Notes: a model not told the origin generated them from the sequence alone. Shown: positions 43,756 to 56,496, numbered from the stretch's first letter. The stretch: DNA of 64,000 bases from Gnetum montanum (GCA_015680685.1 MNCI01003938.1:592062-656061), one strand, 5' to 3'. Translations and numbers: made by a program.

Positions 43756-46700
43756 CTCCTCCTCCTCCTCCTCCTCTTCCTCATCAACGTTGCAGCGAAC
43801 GGTTTGTAGCAGCGTCGTGGCTCTATCCAAAGCTCCGTCGTACCCTTTCGTGTAGAAAATTTCCCCCCGCACTCGCGCAAAAGAGCAGCTGTCCGCACCG
43901 CCTGACTGTCCGACTCCAGAGCGAGTTTCCTGTGTGGAACATTACCCCGGGATCGTGCTGGTTTGGGACTTTTTCTTTAAAAGCAAAGAGAAATCACTGA
44001 AGACGTATCTCCAGCATCATGAGTTAGAGAGGAATACCATGGTGCCTTCAATGCAGGTAGAAACGGTAACCTTTGGCTTTAGAAAAACAAAAGGTAATCA
44101 CCTAATCACTTCACTACACTACACTTAATATCAACATAATATTTCAAATCTTTTTACTATTTTAACTTCAAGTGTAACTTTTGAAAGTGATGTAAATGTT
44201 GTTATGCAAGGGTCATCTTTTTAACTAACAATTAATTCTACTCTCTTTGACTTTTTAATAGTATTAATATAAGGTTGAACACTTGAGGAGACATCCTTGT
44301 AATTAGAAAGATTTTCTAATCCATGTACTTGAACCCAAAAAACTTAACTATAGGCTAACATGATGCTTTGGAAAAACTTAAGAAAAATGTAACAATGTTG
44401 GGAGGAAAGATGTTGGACCCCAAATATAAAATGTGGTACAAGGAAAAAATTTAGAGTACATCTATAAAAGAGCATTGAAAAGAGGTGAAACTCCAACACA
44501 ATGGGAAAGGAAAGGCCCAATAGTTTTGGGAATGTATTTTCAAATTTTTATCCTTGCAACCAACCTTGAAAACCTCTCCTCTAAGATAAGAGAATGATTA
44601 GACCATGCTCTCTTTCAAAAGCTTTTCAAGTCATGGTCTTTGCCACTTCATTGAAATAACGTGTGATGTTGGCAAATTCAATATGCAATTCTTTAAGCAA
44701 AGGCTTTGCGACTATGCCATCTTATGAATTGTGAGATGATTTATATGAATTCCTTAAGAGTTTTTCGGAAAATATGTGTTCATGCAATTTCTAGCATATT
44801 TACCTCAATCTTTAATCTTTCTGGATCATTAAAATCGTATTGAAAGATCAAGGTTTGCAAGCTCTTCATGCACCTTATCTTTTGAATTCATTTCTATTGG
44901 TAGAATTTGTTAATTCAACAATCTCTAAGGCATTAAATGTTGATGCTTTTAGTCATTGTTACACCTTGATGATTATTCAAAAGTGCACTTCTACATTTGA
45001 TCCAACATCTCTAGAGTATTGAAAGGTTCCATGTTTTGTCAACTTGTTGAATTTGCCATTGATTTTTTAAAATGTCAAAAAGGATATTTTCTCTTCAGTT
45101 TGATTAATCAAAAATTCTAAAATCCTAGTTGCACTTGGTGGTTTCTATAAGACTCAATATATGATTGAGGTAGATCTTGACTTGCTTAAGTGAGAAATTC
45201 TTTGCATGTTGGTGGAATTGATTATGTGTAGCCAATTTTATATTATTATCTTCTAAAGTCATGTCATTATTTGCATTCATAGAGTCATATGTTGAACTCA
45301 TGCCTCAAAAGAAGGTAATGTAAGCACGTTAGCAACAAGATGTTGCATATCATGCTAAGGTTTCTTCTACCAAATTTTCAGCAATTAACCCTTCCGTTTC
45401 TTTTAATGCTACTTGACAAAATATGCCTTGAAGAAAAGTTTAAATTAGTTTAGTTTCAAAAAATTCTTTAATATCTAAGGGGATACTTATATGTTCATAA
45501 GACTTCACAAAAGTCTATTACTAATTCAAATGGTTTAATTAAATAAAAAACACTGAGGAAATTCTTCTCTTGATAAATACATGTTAATTTTCAAAATGAT
45601 CAACATTTTAAAGATATTTCATTTAATGATAATTCTTTTGTAGCTCTTGGATAGGATATTGAGACAACTTCTAATGAGGATGTTGGTTCCATTAACAAGA
45701 TAAAAGCCTCCTCCCCCTCTACATAGTGTTAATCTTCTTATGGAATATCTACTGATGAGTGGCGAGGTACCCTTACACCCAACTATATGAATCATTAAGG
45801 TGTTACGCATGATCCGATCGAATTTCGTGGACCTATAGTTATCTAATGCACTAGCTCTTCTAGGAAGTGAAATGGGCATTGAGAACATTCATTGTCTTCC
45901 CAACTACACTTGTGAGGCTCGAGGGTATGGTTTAAGTGTAATTGAGGTATATGATTTTTTTTATTATTTTATGTTTTATAGATGTAATCACCTACAACAA
46001 GAATGAAGAATAGAGTTACTTAAAATCTAACTTGTTTACTACCTATCTAGCCTAACACAAGTAACCACCCCACTTTCTTGAACACATCCTGAACACATAT
46101 AGCACTACTGGGTTACCAAACGTTAAGTGTTGCTAGGTTACCAAGTACTATATAAATGCTCAAAGTGTCATGCTTGTGTTCATTAACTGCTGAAAATATA
46201 TCACTTAATTCAAATGCATTAAAGTAAAGTACATGAAAGTAAAGTGCAATAAACTAAATATTAAGCTATTCTGCAAGGATTGTCAAAAGAGTTCGTTTTA
46301 TTCCCGTCACACTGTTGTGCTCAGGTACATCAGTATTCGAACAAAGAACCGTACACACTTAGACTCCTTCTGTAGGCACTTAGAAAATATTCTAATTCTG
46401 AGAAAAATAAATAGCAAGAGCTTGGCTACTTTGACTACAAACTAACTTGAAAACTATGCAAAAACTAAGTCCATGCGCTATATTTATAGGCCAGGATATA
46501 TACCCCGACATCATGTACACGATGTCAAAGAAGACAGAACACGTCTCATCATCTATGATCTTGCTAATAGGCTTCAGATAAAAGTTATAAAAGTTACGGA
46601 TGCTTTTATTCATAGAAGACATTTATTTCCTAATTTTGTTCTTCTTTAAGAGATTAAAATTTCCAATTCTAATATGTCATAGTTGGTAATAACATTCTTT

Positions 46701-46825
46701 TAGAATTCTACAATGTTATTTACTGAGTATAATATGGGTCAAGGTGGTGCACCTCTTATTATCAATTATTTTTTATCTAATAAAGTAATATTAAAGAAAA
46801 AATAATGCTATAGATGTGACTCTTG
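43735..46825. repeat. Tandem duplication, unit 1 (starts in the PLS-PPR 5' leader)
   Basis: Three stretches recur in the same order further right: 43735-43920 (leader) matches 46826-46996; 43925-45752 matches 53490-55375; 46552-46818 matches 55376-55622. Both copies end in AATGCTATAGATGT. Unit 1 contains solo LTR G. The unit without insertions is about 2.3 kb. I recognise no protein in it. The 60-aa frame at 44840-45022 is kept in unit 2 only because of the duplication. Confidence 0.8.
45753..46551 (-). mobile_element. Solo LTR G in duplication unit 1
   Basis: It runs from TGATGAGTGGCGAGGTACCC to CACGTCTCATCA, 799 bp. Flanks are TCTAC (45748-45752) and TCTAT (46552-46556). Unit 2 keeps the empty site (ATATCTATTATC near 55366-55377). 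The TATA box is on the minus strand near 46480. Unlike its relatives it has lost intact GATATC motifs in U3 (GACATC and GATGTC instead). The insertion is later than the tandem duplication, or was lost from unit 2. Confidence 0.9.
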
Positions 46826-46996
46826 CCATTCTCTCACCTCCTCCTCCTCCTTGTCATTGCTTCATTGCCAACCAAGCATTTGTAGTATTGTCGATGGCTC
46901 TAACCAAAGCTCCATTATATCCTTTGCTATATTCCCTGAGCACTTGTGCAAAAGAGTAGCTCTCCACACCTTCTGCCTAATAGTCCAACTCCAAGT
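46826..46996 (-). repeat. Copy of the PLS-PPR 5' leader (unit 2 start)
   Basis: The CTC-rich run, TTTGTAGTATTGTCGATGGC and GAGCACTTGTGCAAAAGAG match 43742-43890 of the PPR leader at about 75 percent by eye, including the ATG (minus strand). No PPR coding sequence follows, since unit 1 begins immediately to the left. It is a displaced promoter/leader fragment. Confidence 0.75.
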
Positions 46997-47994
46997 CTGC
47001 AACTCATCTTAGAGAACACTTGATTGCGCTATTCATGTCCTATGCACATATTTATTTTTGCATCATGTTGGACATAGCACATATGGGAAAAAAGGTTTGT
47101 GTGTTTTTTGGTAATGTACGGACTTAAAACATGGTGAGAACTTATCTACATAAATTGAAATACACATGTGAAAATTTGGAATTTTTTTTCTTTTGGGTTT
47201 CGCAAAACAAAAAGAGCACCTCAACAACATGGGTTAGTTCTTAATACAAATTGAAGCCATTTACCATTAGCAATGATCATTTACAAGACATGCAAAATAT
47301 TTTTTGGAGAGCTACCTGTTTAAATGGATAAAGGGGTGGCCCATATTGTAAGAAAGCCTGAGGTTGGATATAGCAAAGCTACAAACAACTTATAAATTTG
47401 AATCAAGGTCAGTAACAAAAGATTGCATTTGATCTCAAAACTTCATCAATGTTATCTTAAGTTGAATTTAAGAAATTTTAACTTGTTTTATTTTGTTTAC
47501 AACACATATCCTTATGCAAGTTGTTCTTCTAATGTACTCATCATTTTCATTGTTTTTATAACATACTCCTCATTCTCGTGAGTTCTATTTCTAAATTTTT
47601 TTTTTATATATGTTTTGGCCTAAAAGTTTTGAATACTTATGCCTTAAAAATTATTTAGATGTAAAATTACCTTTAGTATATTTATCAAGTTTATTTTATT
47701 TGCATGTAAATGGATGGAAGGTTTTTTATGATATGGATGAATTTATTAAGAGAATTTTTAACTAGCAATTTTGTTACCTCAATGTATCAATTACAATTTC
47801 AAGTATACTATATATGAAAGTCAGACTTTATCACAATCAAATAGGGAATGGTGGAGATTTCCATGACAAAATATCTTCTAGAATATTGTTCAAAATGAAA
47901 TATGAAAATCATATGAATCAAGGTTGAACAAGTTATATAGGATTCATTATAGAATGACATATTTTCTATATAAGAAATTATTAAAATGAAATAC
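46997..47994. other. AT-rich left part of the PIF region
   Basis: No coding feature recognised. It should contain the left terminus of the transposon. No clear GGGNNTGTTTGG-like end was found. Confidence 0.4.
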
Positions 47995-48907
47995 AACCTT
48001 ATTTATGCAGCAATGAAGCATTATATTATGTTCGAGAGCCATTACAACCAGAAAAAGCACTCTACTTAGTTCTGCATTATCATGGTCATAATACCTCAAC
48101 ATGTATAATGGCTGAATGATATTGTGGGGGAATCAATTGTGCAGAAATATGTTTGGTTAATAATTAATATAATTGTAGATCATTTACAAAACAAGTTCAC
48201 AATTATACTGTTTGGTGAACAACTATACAAAATTTTAAGTGGTTTTCAATCACTTACATTGTTACTAATGATTTGTAGAGCAATGGATGGCACACATATC
48301 AATGTAGCTCATGCCCATGATTTAGACCATCATCGAGTAAGTTATTACAATTGACATCACTGCTATAGTGTTTTATTGTAAGCAATATGTGATATAGAAT
48401 TTTTTTTTTGGAATGTATATGTAAATGCACATCATGAAATGCATGATGCAAGCCATTGGAATGAATTTGCAATTAAAAATTGTATGCAATAAAGGGAAGT
48501 ATTAAATTCCTTCTACTTTTAACTTTAAAGGGACTACTATTTATCCTATTTTAATTACTGATTTTGCATATCCTATTTTTTTAGAAGTGTTGAAATCATA
48601 TAGAAATATCAATTCAAAAGATCGTAAACAATTTGATAAGTTTTTATTAAGAGGAAGAGTAAAAATAGAACATGCTTTTGCTTTGTCAAAGGGAAAATGG
48701 AGAACTTTGCAATTTGTTAAAATGAAATTATATAAAGTGCCCAAGTTCATTATGGCATGTTGTGTGCTTCATAATTTTCTTCAACTTCATTATGAATTAG
48801 AGCAAGACCTTGGAGAAATTCAATCAAATTCAACTAAAGCTTTAAGATCTCAAACTACAAAAAGAGAAATGAGAAAAAATATAAGAGAGACTATATTTCG
48901 TGAATAG
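47995..48907 (+). pseudogene. PIF/Harbinger (DDE_Tnp_4-type) transposase, inactivated
   Basis: In order: a region resembling the N-terminal helical part (ALYLVLHYHGHNTSTCIMAE, then GESIVQKYVWLIINIIVDHL), RAMDGTHINVAHAHD with the first catalytic Asp (near 48290), HHEMHDASHWNEFAI, ITDFAYPIFLEVLKSYRNIN where Asp replaces the usual G-D-S-A-Y-P context (second Asp), then RGRVKIEHAFALSKGKWRTL with the catalytic Glu, and VPKFIMACCVLHNFL. Stops (for example after HRVSYYN and in CYSVLL) and shifts separate the pieces. The last 106 codons (48587-48907) are open. The enzyme would cut and paste the element; this copy cannot make it. Confidence 0.82.
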
Positions 48908-49370
48908 AAGAAACAATATGATTTAATTGCCCAACAAATGTGAATGATTTATTTTTTATTATTAACTTCAAAATATTGTTCAAATATAATATTGTTTGAC
49001 TATTATTTTTATCATTGCAAAGACTAATATTCACTGCAAGGGATCTGAAAAAGTGGAATTTGAAGACTGTTTTGATAATCATGTACCTTGGTTGTTCAAA
49101 TCATAATCTATTATCTCTTGAACTTATTCAATATTCCTCCAACTTATTTTGGTACATTTATGAAAAAAGTTTAAATCAAATTAATTTTAATTTTAGTAAA
49201 ATGACTTTTAAGTTTAGTGACATGTTTTGGAAGTTAACAAAATGATGCAATATTGATAATGAATTGAAACTGTATTTGAATTGAAATTGAAGTTAAATTG
49301 GTATTTTATAAGATTAGCATTTTTCATTCATCTCCAAATAAAATACTTCTCATACATCAAACTTAATTTC

Positions 49371-49429
49371 CTGTTATTAGCTTTTTAGTCTAGTTTTCAC
49401 CTGTTATTAGCTTTTTAGTCTAGTTTTCA
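49371..49429. repeat. 30-bp direct repeat, two tandem copies; third copy at 50759-50785
   Basis: CTGTTATTAGCTTTTTAGTC plus TAGTTTTCA at 49371-49399 and 49401-49429; TTATTAGCTTTTTAGTCTAG recurs at 50761-50780. The copies bracket the coding-like segment 49440-50447. Confidence 0.8.
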
Positions 49430-49439
49430 AGAGCAGTTT

Positions 49440-50447
49440 GGCCTTGATGGTTCATAAAGCATCAAACCAGCATTTCATTCAACGAGCTCTTCTGGTGAAC
49501 AATGGTATCATCTGTAACTGTTCCAAGTGCAGTTATGGTAAAGATAAAAGAATATATGCAGCGAGCAAATAAAATGGTACCTAATCTCTCGAACCAGAGT
49601 TTTTCTGACTTTGAAAAATTAAAAGAAGTTATATGTGAATGTTCCGCAATCAACAAAAATGCAAGCACACGGAGATCCCACTGGAAATACTAAGGCTACT
49701 ATGATGCAATGTGATTCAAACCGTGATAAATATGTTTGCAGTTTTTCATAATTTTGATATGATACCAGTGCTGGTTGCAGCAGCTGTACCGATATGTACC
49801 GATATCCACATGGCTTGAGAATAGTCTTCAATCTGATGTCCAAGTGGCAAGCAAGAGTTTGTTTCAAGTTGCACCAAGAATTAGAAAATGTCCCATAGAA
49901 GAGTTCACAGAAAATAAAAAAGCTAAGGGTAACATTCGTGAATTTTTCTCAATTAACTGTCACGGTCAACATTTGAGTTTAATTCTTCGAGAAGCTGTTA
50001 ATGAAAGTCCTGTCTTTAACTTCATTTACTTCCAAAGCGGCCTCCGTGAGTAGAGAAGGATTTAAGGCTGCTCAAATTTTTAGTGGTGCAACATGTCAGA
50101 AGACAGAGAGTAACACAGACAAGTTAGCAATTGTTTTTGCTGCTTCAGTGATACAACAATCTTGTGCTGCAGAAGCATCAACTCAAACAGGAGAAAAGAT
50201 GGAATGTCATTCTAAAACCCTAGATAAATAAACAACAAAAGATCCCATGGAAGATCTTTTTGAAACTATGGATGGAGAAAGAGCAAAAGATCCTTGCTTT
50301 AAGGATTCAGAAATAGTTGGACCTGGTCAATCTAAAGATAACATCAGCATTTCCCTGCATCAACAATATCAACCACCAATTCTGTTTGCCAATTATGAGG
50401 CTGCTTCATCAGATTCTGATGTTGACCACCAAAGACATGCATGTTAG
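49440..50447 (+). pseudogene. Unidentified coding-like segment inside the PIF region
   Basis: Four open pieces in changing frames (49502-49693, 49775-50053, 50001-50231, 50247-50447) have protein-like composition, higher GC than the surroundings and terminators like a processed or captured gene piece. They do not match transposase. One piece has KAKGNIREFFSIN, loosely like a PCNA-interaction peptide. Another frame at 49470-49540 has NNGIICNCSKC, loosely like a Cys-rich finger. I do not recognise the gene. It could be a captured host gene fragment or accessory sequence. Confidence 0.4.
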
Positions 50448-50785
50448 ATGATGTGGCCACTGATTCTAATGATACATGTTGAACTGTACTATTATGTAAT
50501 GGTCTTGTTAAACAAATCAAAAGATAAAATTGGAACTTGTTTTGTAATTTTCTTCCTGTAACAATGGTTATCCACTATTGCCATGTTAAATTTAACCTTA
50601 TTTATTTTTATGTAGTCATTGATAACATCTTGCATGCATAATTTTCAATACTGAGATCCGTATAAGGTACAAGTGTGTTCAACTTTACGAATCTTCTTTC
50701 AAATATAGAGTGTTGGCTTGACTGAATTTCAGTAAGCATTTTTTCTTTTTGGTTTTATGGTTATTAGCTTTTTAGTCTAGTTTTC

Positions 50786-52296
50786 TTTAAGAAAGATGAA
50801 TAGTGTAATATCAACATCCACCAATGATAGAAGGCATAACATCTGGATCCTAGAAAAGATCCTCAGTCATCTCAGTTAGATATGAATTTCCTGTTGATTG
50901 CACAGTGCCTTCTTTATGACATATAAAGCTGACATATTTCTGACAAAAGTGATTTCTCTCAATCTATCTGCTGCCCCTTGTAGAAGGCTTTTCTGGTCCT
51001 TAAGTTCAAGAATTGGTAGTTTCTCCAACGATATTTTTTCAATTACATGACATGCATTCCAATTAGTCTGAAAATTTTTGCAAGAGATATTGGAAGAAGT
51101 TCATCTGCAAGGACTGACACTCCCAATCCATTTGAAAAGCTTTCTCTAACGTAAAAACATATAAATCGTGTTATGCATTCCAAAAATTCCTAAATTGAAT
51201 TCAATAATTGAAATTTGTGAACAATTTTTGTATAATTTTTCTTTTCAAAAATCTTTGAAATTTAAGTCATTCAAAAATGAGATTTTTAATTAACAATAAA
51301 ATAGCCAAAATGTGACAGTAGATCATATGGTTCACCCCAATAGCGACAGTAGCTTTATTGGGCTTACCTACCAAAATGTTAACATTATAACCAATATAAA
51401 TGCAAGGATGATTACACTTCATGCCTTTCTTGTATTTGATTTGAATCAAATTAGTTTGAGTTTTAGTTTAATTTATGCTTCTTGTAAAAACATGTAATAT
51501 TAAATAAGAAATTAAGAATTAAACTCAAAGCTGATTAGTCCCATAATAAAACAATAAAAGATATCAAAGCTTAATAGAATAGGTAGTCGCAGTTTTTAAA
51601 CATTAGATTTTACAAAAAGATTGAATACATGTAATTAATATAAATAGTTAGCCATTACTGTTGGTTTACAAGAATACTTGATTACATATGACTCAATATG
51701 ACAAGCATAAATATTTCAAATCAAAGTATTTTTTTCACATCTAAAATAGCAGCATTTTTAGTTCATATGTTAATAATCCTATTTTGCAATAGGTTTTCCA
51801 TTAACAATATATAGGTGAAATTTCCTTCAAAACTGATCTTCAATTGTTTCTCATATAAGCATTTTTGGCAAGTACTGCATACTTTCTTTTACATCTAACC
51901 GAAAAATAATCTCCAAAATGAATAGCATCTTCACTTTCTATTTTATTCAGCCAAAAAACTATCTTCAAAAATTGCCATTATCCTTACATAACAACCATAA
52001 GAGTGAATAAAAAATAAACTTATTTAGAAAGTTAAACATATAATATTAATATATCATTTATAAATAATGTTAACTTTATTTAACTTAAGTATATTACTTT
52101 TTAATCTTTTGACTTTGAAGCAAACAAGCATGCAATTTGAAGTTCCATATCAATCAATTTATCCATATGTGTCATTTGCTTTGTTTGAACTTCTTTAAAG
52201 GTACTTGTAAACAACCTCATGCTTTCTCCAATACTTCCAGCAATAAAATCAAGTTAGCTTTTTTCTTTTTTTTTTTAGTTTTTTTGCACCTCCACC
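50786..52296. other. AT-rich stretch in the PIF region
   Basis: About 1.5 kb, strongly AT-rich, with no frame or repeat that I can support. Confidence 0.5.
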
Positions 52297-52840
52297 TCAA
52301 TATAATTTTGAGCTTTCATTTTTTCTCTCTTTGGAATTTTTGTTTGCATGGAGAATGGAAGAACTTTGTTCTTTAAGCTCACCTTTCAAAATATAATCCA
52401 AACCTTCTTTCATATTATTTTTTGCTATTTCCAATTTTGAAGGAATATTGTCACATGCCTTCCAATTCATTTCCTCATATCCTCCTATGATACCAACAAT
52501 TTTATGAGGTTTTCCAACAACACAATTTATAAAACCAGTGACTCGGTTGGGCTCCAATTAGGTTCTCTTTTATCTTTTCTTTCTTAAAATTTTGCTTAAG
52601 TTTGTTCCATTTATATTTGCATTGTTTTCCTATGAAGTGTGACTTGCATTTTTTGTTAACATTTGTAGCTAACTAATCCTATTGCTTTTGCCCTAAATTT
52701 CCATGATTGAGTTGGAGATAAATTTCTTCATAACCTTCAGTAAGAGAGATAACGCATGCATGAAGCCAACACTTTGATTTATCTATGCAGTTATTCATTG
52801 AACTAATAATTTGTATTTCATTACTCATCTCCTGTATGCT
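52297..52840 (-). pseudogene. Trihelix/Myb-like DNA-binding ORF of the PIF element
   Basis: The frame begins near 52833 (MSNEIQIISSM) with WLHACVISLTEGYEEIYLQL, two stops, then LATNVNKKCKSHFIGKQCKY, KWNKLKQNFKKEKIKENLIG and QPSHWFYKL. It shifts frame into the open stretch 52557-52297 (GKPHKIVGIIGGYEEMNWKA). Spaced Trp and Lys-rich helices and the K-x-K-W-x-x-L...S-x-W pattern match the SANT/trihelix ORF that accompanies PIF/Harbinger transposase and helps it bind termini. It is oriented against the transposase. Stops show it is inactive. Confidence 0.6.
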
Positions 52841-53489
52841 CACTATCATCTTATTCAAATCCGATGTATAAGTAAAGATGAAAGTTGAAGTTTAAGAATA
52901 CACAGCGTAAAATATAAGAATGGAACAAAGAAACAAAGCACATGCAAGGGGAATCTTTTCAAGCATAAAAGAATGCAATGAATAGCATATGCAAGGTGAA
53001 TCTTTTTTTAATAATAAAAAATGCAATGAAGAACACTTTCTACAGTTATGCTTATTGCGGATTAAAAACGCAATATTACTTACTTTTAGGAATGTCAATG
53101 TTGACACAATAATAGTTCATTGCTTCTACACTCCCTTGTTTTTCCTTTGAACTTTGTTCAAGACTTTTATAAAAATCTTCTTGGATTGGAGAAAATGATG
53201 AGCCTTGGTGGGAATACAATGTTTGATTCATCTTTGACCTTGAGGTCTCCTATTGGGAAATCCAGTTTTCCATGGTTTTTCATTGAGAGTTGGTTGAAAA
53301 ACAAACAAGCTTTCAATATAAAATATCGCGCAAAGTAGTAGTATTAAAGAAAAGCCTGCCAAATTAACATTAATTTTCTCATTCCATTTCATTTTTACCT
53401 AATTTTCCATAACTCTTGTACAGTTTTGGTACTGTGTCCTTTGAAATTTTTGGTGTGCGATACAAAAACCACACAAGACTGCAAAATGC
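52841..53489. other. AT-rich right part of the PIF region
   Basis: It should contain the right terminus. An internal short duplication (CATATGCAAGGTGAATC versus CACATGCAAGGGGAATC, 52940-53005) is visible. No gene recognised. Confidence 0.4.
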
Positions 53490-55622
53490 GTGCATTCTAC
53501 CTTCATGTGTGTAGGCTATAGGTTAGGATTGTGCTAGTTTGTGTTTTTTTTTTTTTTTTTTCCATTTTTTACCCAAAGAGAAATCATTGAAGACATATTG
53601 CTAGCATGATGAAGTAGAGAGGAATACCATTTTGCCTTCAATGCAAGTAGAAACAGTAACCTTTGACTTTAAAAAAACAAAAAGTAATCACTTAACCACT
53701 TGACTACACTACACTTAATATAAACATAATATTTCAAATCTTTTTGCTATTTTAACTTCAAGCATAACTGTTGAAAGTGATGTAAATGTTGTTACAGCAA
53801 GGGTCATCTTTTTAACGAACAACTAATTGTACTCTCTTTGACTTTTTAATAGTATCAACTATAAGGTTGAACACTTGAGGAGACATCCTTGTAATTGGAA
53901 ATATTTTCTAATCCATGTACTTGAACCAAAAAAATTGGCTCCAGGCTAACATGATGCTTTGGAAAAACTTAAGAAAAATGTAACAATGGTGGGAGGAAAG
54001 ATGTTGGACCCCAAAAATGAATTGTGGTACAAGGAAAACATTTAGAGTACAACTATAGAGGAGCATTGAAAAGAGGTGAAACTCCAAGACAATAGGAAAG
54101 GAAAGACCCAATAGTTTTGGGAATGTTTTTTGAAATTTTTATCCTTACAACCAACCTTGAAAACCAATCATCTAGGATAGGAGAACAATTAGACCTTGCT
54201 TTCTTTCAAAAGCTTTTCAAGTCATAGTCTTTGCCATTTCATTAAAATAACATGTGATGTTGCCAGATTCAATACATAATCCTTTAAGCAAAGGCTTTGC
54301 CACTATGCCATTTTATGAACTATGAGATGATTTACATGAATTCCTTACTTAAGAGTGTTTTTTTTTTTGGGAAAATATGTGTTCATGCAATTTCTAGCTT
54401 ATTTACCTCAATCTTTAAGCTTTCTAGATCATTAAATTGTCTTGCAAGATCAAGGTTTGCAAGCTCTTCATGCACCTTATCTTTTGAATTCATTTCTATT
54501 GGTAGAATTTGTTAATTCAATAATAGTTTCTAAGGCCTTAAATATTGGTGCTTTGAATCATTGTTACGCTTTGATGATTATTCAAAAGTGCACTTCTACA
54601 TTTGGTCCAACATCTTCGGAGTATTGAAAGGTTCCATGTTTTGTCAAATAGTTAAATTTGCCATTGATTTTTTAAAATGTCAAAAAGGATATTGTCTCTT
54701 TAGTTTGATTAATCAAGAATTTTGAAATACTAGTTGCACTTAGTGGTTTTTATAAGACTCGATATATGATTAAGGTAGATCTTGACTTGCTTAAATGAGA
54801 AATTCTTTGCATGTTGGTGGAATTGATTATGTGTAACCACTTTTATATTATTATCTTCTAAAGTCATGTCACTATTTGCATTCATAGGGTCATATGTTAA
54901 ACTCATGTCCCTTGATGGCTCAAAAGAAGGCAACGCCAGCACATTAGCAACAAGATGTTGCATATCATGCTAAGGTTTCTTTGACCAAGTTTTTAGCAAC
55001 TAACCCTTCCTTTTCTTCAAATGCTACTTGGCAGAATATGCATTCAAGAAAATTTTTAGTTAGTTTAGTTTCAAAAAATTCTTTAATATCTAAGGGGATA
55101 CTTATATGTTCATATGACTTCACAAAAGTCTATTACTAATTCAAATGGTTTTATAGAATACAAAGCATAGAGGAAATTCTTCTCTTGGTAAATACATGTT
55201 AATTTTCAAACTGATCAACATTTTAAAGATATTTCATTTAATGATAATTCTTTTGTAGCTCTTTGATACAATATTGAGACAACTTCTAATGAGGATGTTG
55301 GTTCCATTAACAAGATAGAAGCCTTGTCCCCCTCTACATAGTGCTAATCTTCTCATGGAATATCTATTATCTTACTAATAGACTTAAGATAAAAGTTACT
55401 AATGATTTTATTCATAGAGGACATTTATTTCCTAATTTTGTTTTTATTGAAGAGATCAAAATTTCCAATTCTAATATGTCCTAGTTGGTAATAACATTCT
55501 TTTAGAATTCTACAATGTTATTTACTAATTATAATATGGGTCAAGGTGGTGCACGTCTTATTATCAATTATTTTTTGTCTAATAAAAGTTATATTAAAGC
55601 AAAAATAATGCTATAGATGTTA
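53490..55622. repeat. Tandem duplication, unit 2 (remainder)
   Basis: Collinear with 43925-46818 minus solo LTR G, at high similarity. The minus-strand frame 54963-54730 and plus-strand frame 54442-54627 are shared with unit 1 but show no recognisable domain. It ends AATGCTATAGATGT, where unit 1 also ends. A poly-T run (53541-53566) marks its left part. Confidence 0.8.
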
Positions 55623-55699
55623 TGGATTTGGTATATTTTATCAAGTTGAACATTAAAAAAAAAGACTTATATTAAGTAATTACAATGGTTTCTTGTTTA

Positions 55700-56209
55700 T
55701 GTAAGAAATCTTACGTGCATCAAAAATCGGATTGCACAAGCAGAAGCATGTAAAAACAGATCTCTTAATCTACAAATGTGCATGAAACAAAAATGCACAA
55801 ATCAATTTTGAAAAACAGATCGAACTGACCTCCAGCCATTGATGCCATTAATGCCTGAATGTTCCGGATCTTCTTTCACAGGGGTGCTCTGCAGTGATGG
55901 TGTATGCAGACTGTAAGCGACTGTGAAAGGGACCTGAACTGCTACACTGCAATTGATTCCCCGTGCCTTGTTCTCCCATCAAGAAGCCAAAAGGCCTCGG
56001 AATCAGTTACCATTTATTAGAAAAATATGAGACCATTACAAGATAACAATGAATAGATTTCAACAGATGGATTGCAACGAGTTGTCACCATATGTTGCAA
56101 TCGACGACAATCATTTCCACACGTTGCTTGCCAAGGATAGCAATGTAAGCTGTCAATGGATAGCAACAAAAACTGTCATGTTGCTGTCCAAAGCTATCAC
56201 ATTGTTACA
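55700..56209 (-). repeat. Copia 3' LTR
   Basis: Termini are TGTAAG and GTTACA, 5 bp of inverted repeat. On the minus strand U3 contains repeated GTTGCTATCC motifs and an AATAAATGG poly(A)-type signal. It pairs with 62082-62591. Confidence 0.96.
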
Positions 56210-56228
56210 ATCTCCCACTTGGTCTCCA
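56210..56228 (-). other. Copia polypurine tract
   Basis: Minus strand GGAGACCAAGTGGGAGAT ends immediately before the 3' LTR TGTAAC. Purine-rich and correctly placed. Confidence 0.7.
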
Positions 56229-56496
56229 TATTTATTCTAATATCCAACTTTCAAGAAACAAATACATGAATCATGGCGATAGTTCCTCTTAATGCGAGTA
56301 GTATCTTCCATGTATTACAATGTATTATTTCTCAAAGTTAATTCCTTTATATGGTAACTTTAACTGTATGAATAAACCCAATGTTTATTCGCGGTCCGAC
56401 CTTATGTGTGTGTTCTCTAATGACTTTATGCGCAACTGTATGAGAAAACGCACAACTGAATAGAGTTTCATTAACACTGTAATGTTGTACAACATA

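Larger units (their letters stand above)
46997..53489. mobile_element. PIF/Harbinger-type DNA transposon interrupting unit 2 (ends not defined)
   Basis: Unit 2 homology breaks off at about 46996 and resumes at about 53490. Between these points are a PIF/Harbinger transposase on plus (47995-48907) and a trihelix/Myb-like ORF on minus (52297-52840), the two-gene convergent layout of this superfamily. At 6.5 kb it is long for such an element. I could not identify the terminal inverted repeats or the 3-bp target duplication by eye, so the limits are those of the duplication break. Confidence 0.6.

Noticed and set aside
44840-45022. 60-aa frame conserved at 54442-54627, suggesting a small gene
   Set aside because: Both lie in the tandem duplication at equivalent positions, so the similarity is explained by duplication; no domain and no selection evidence.
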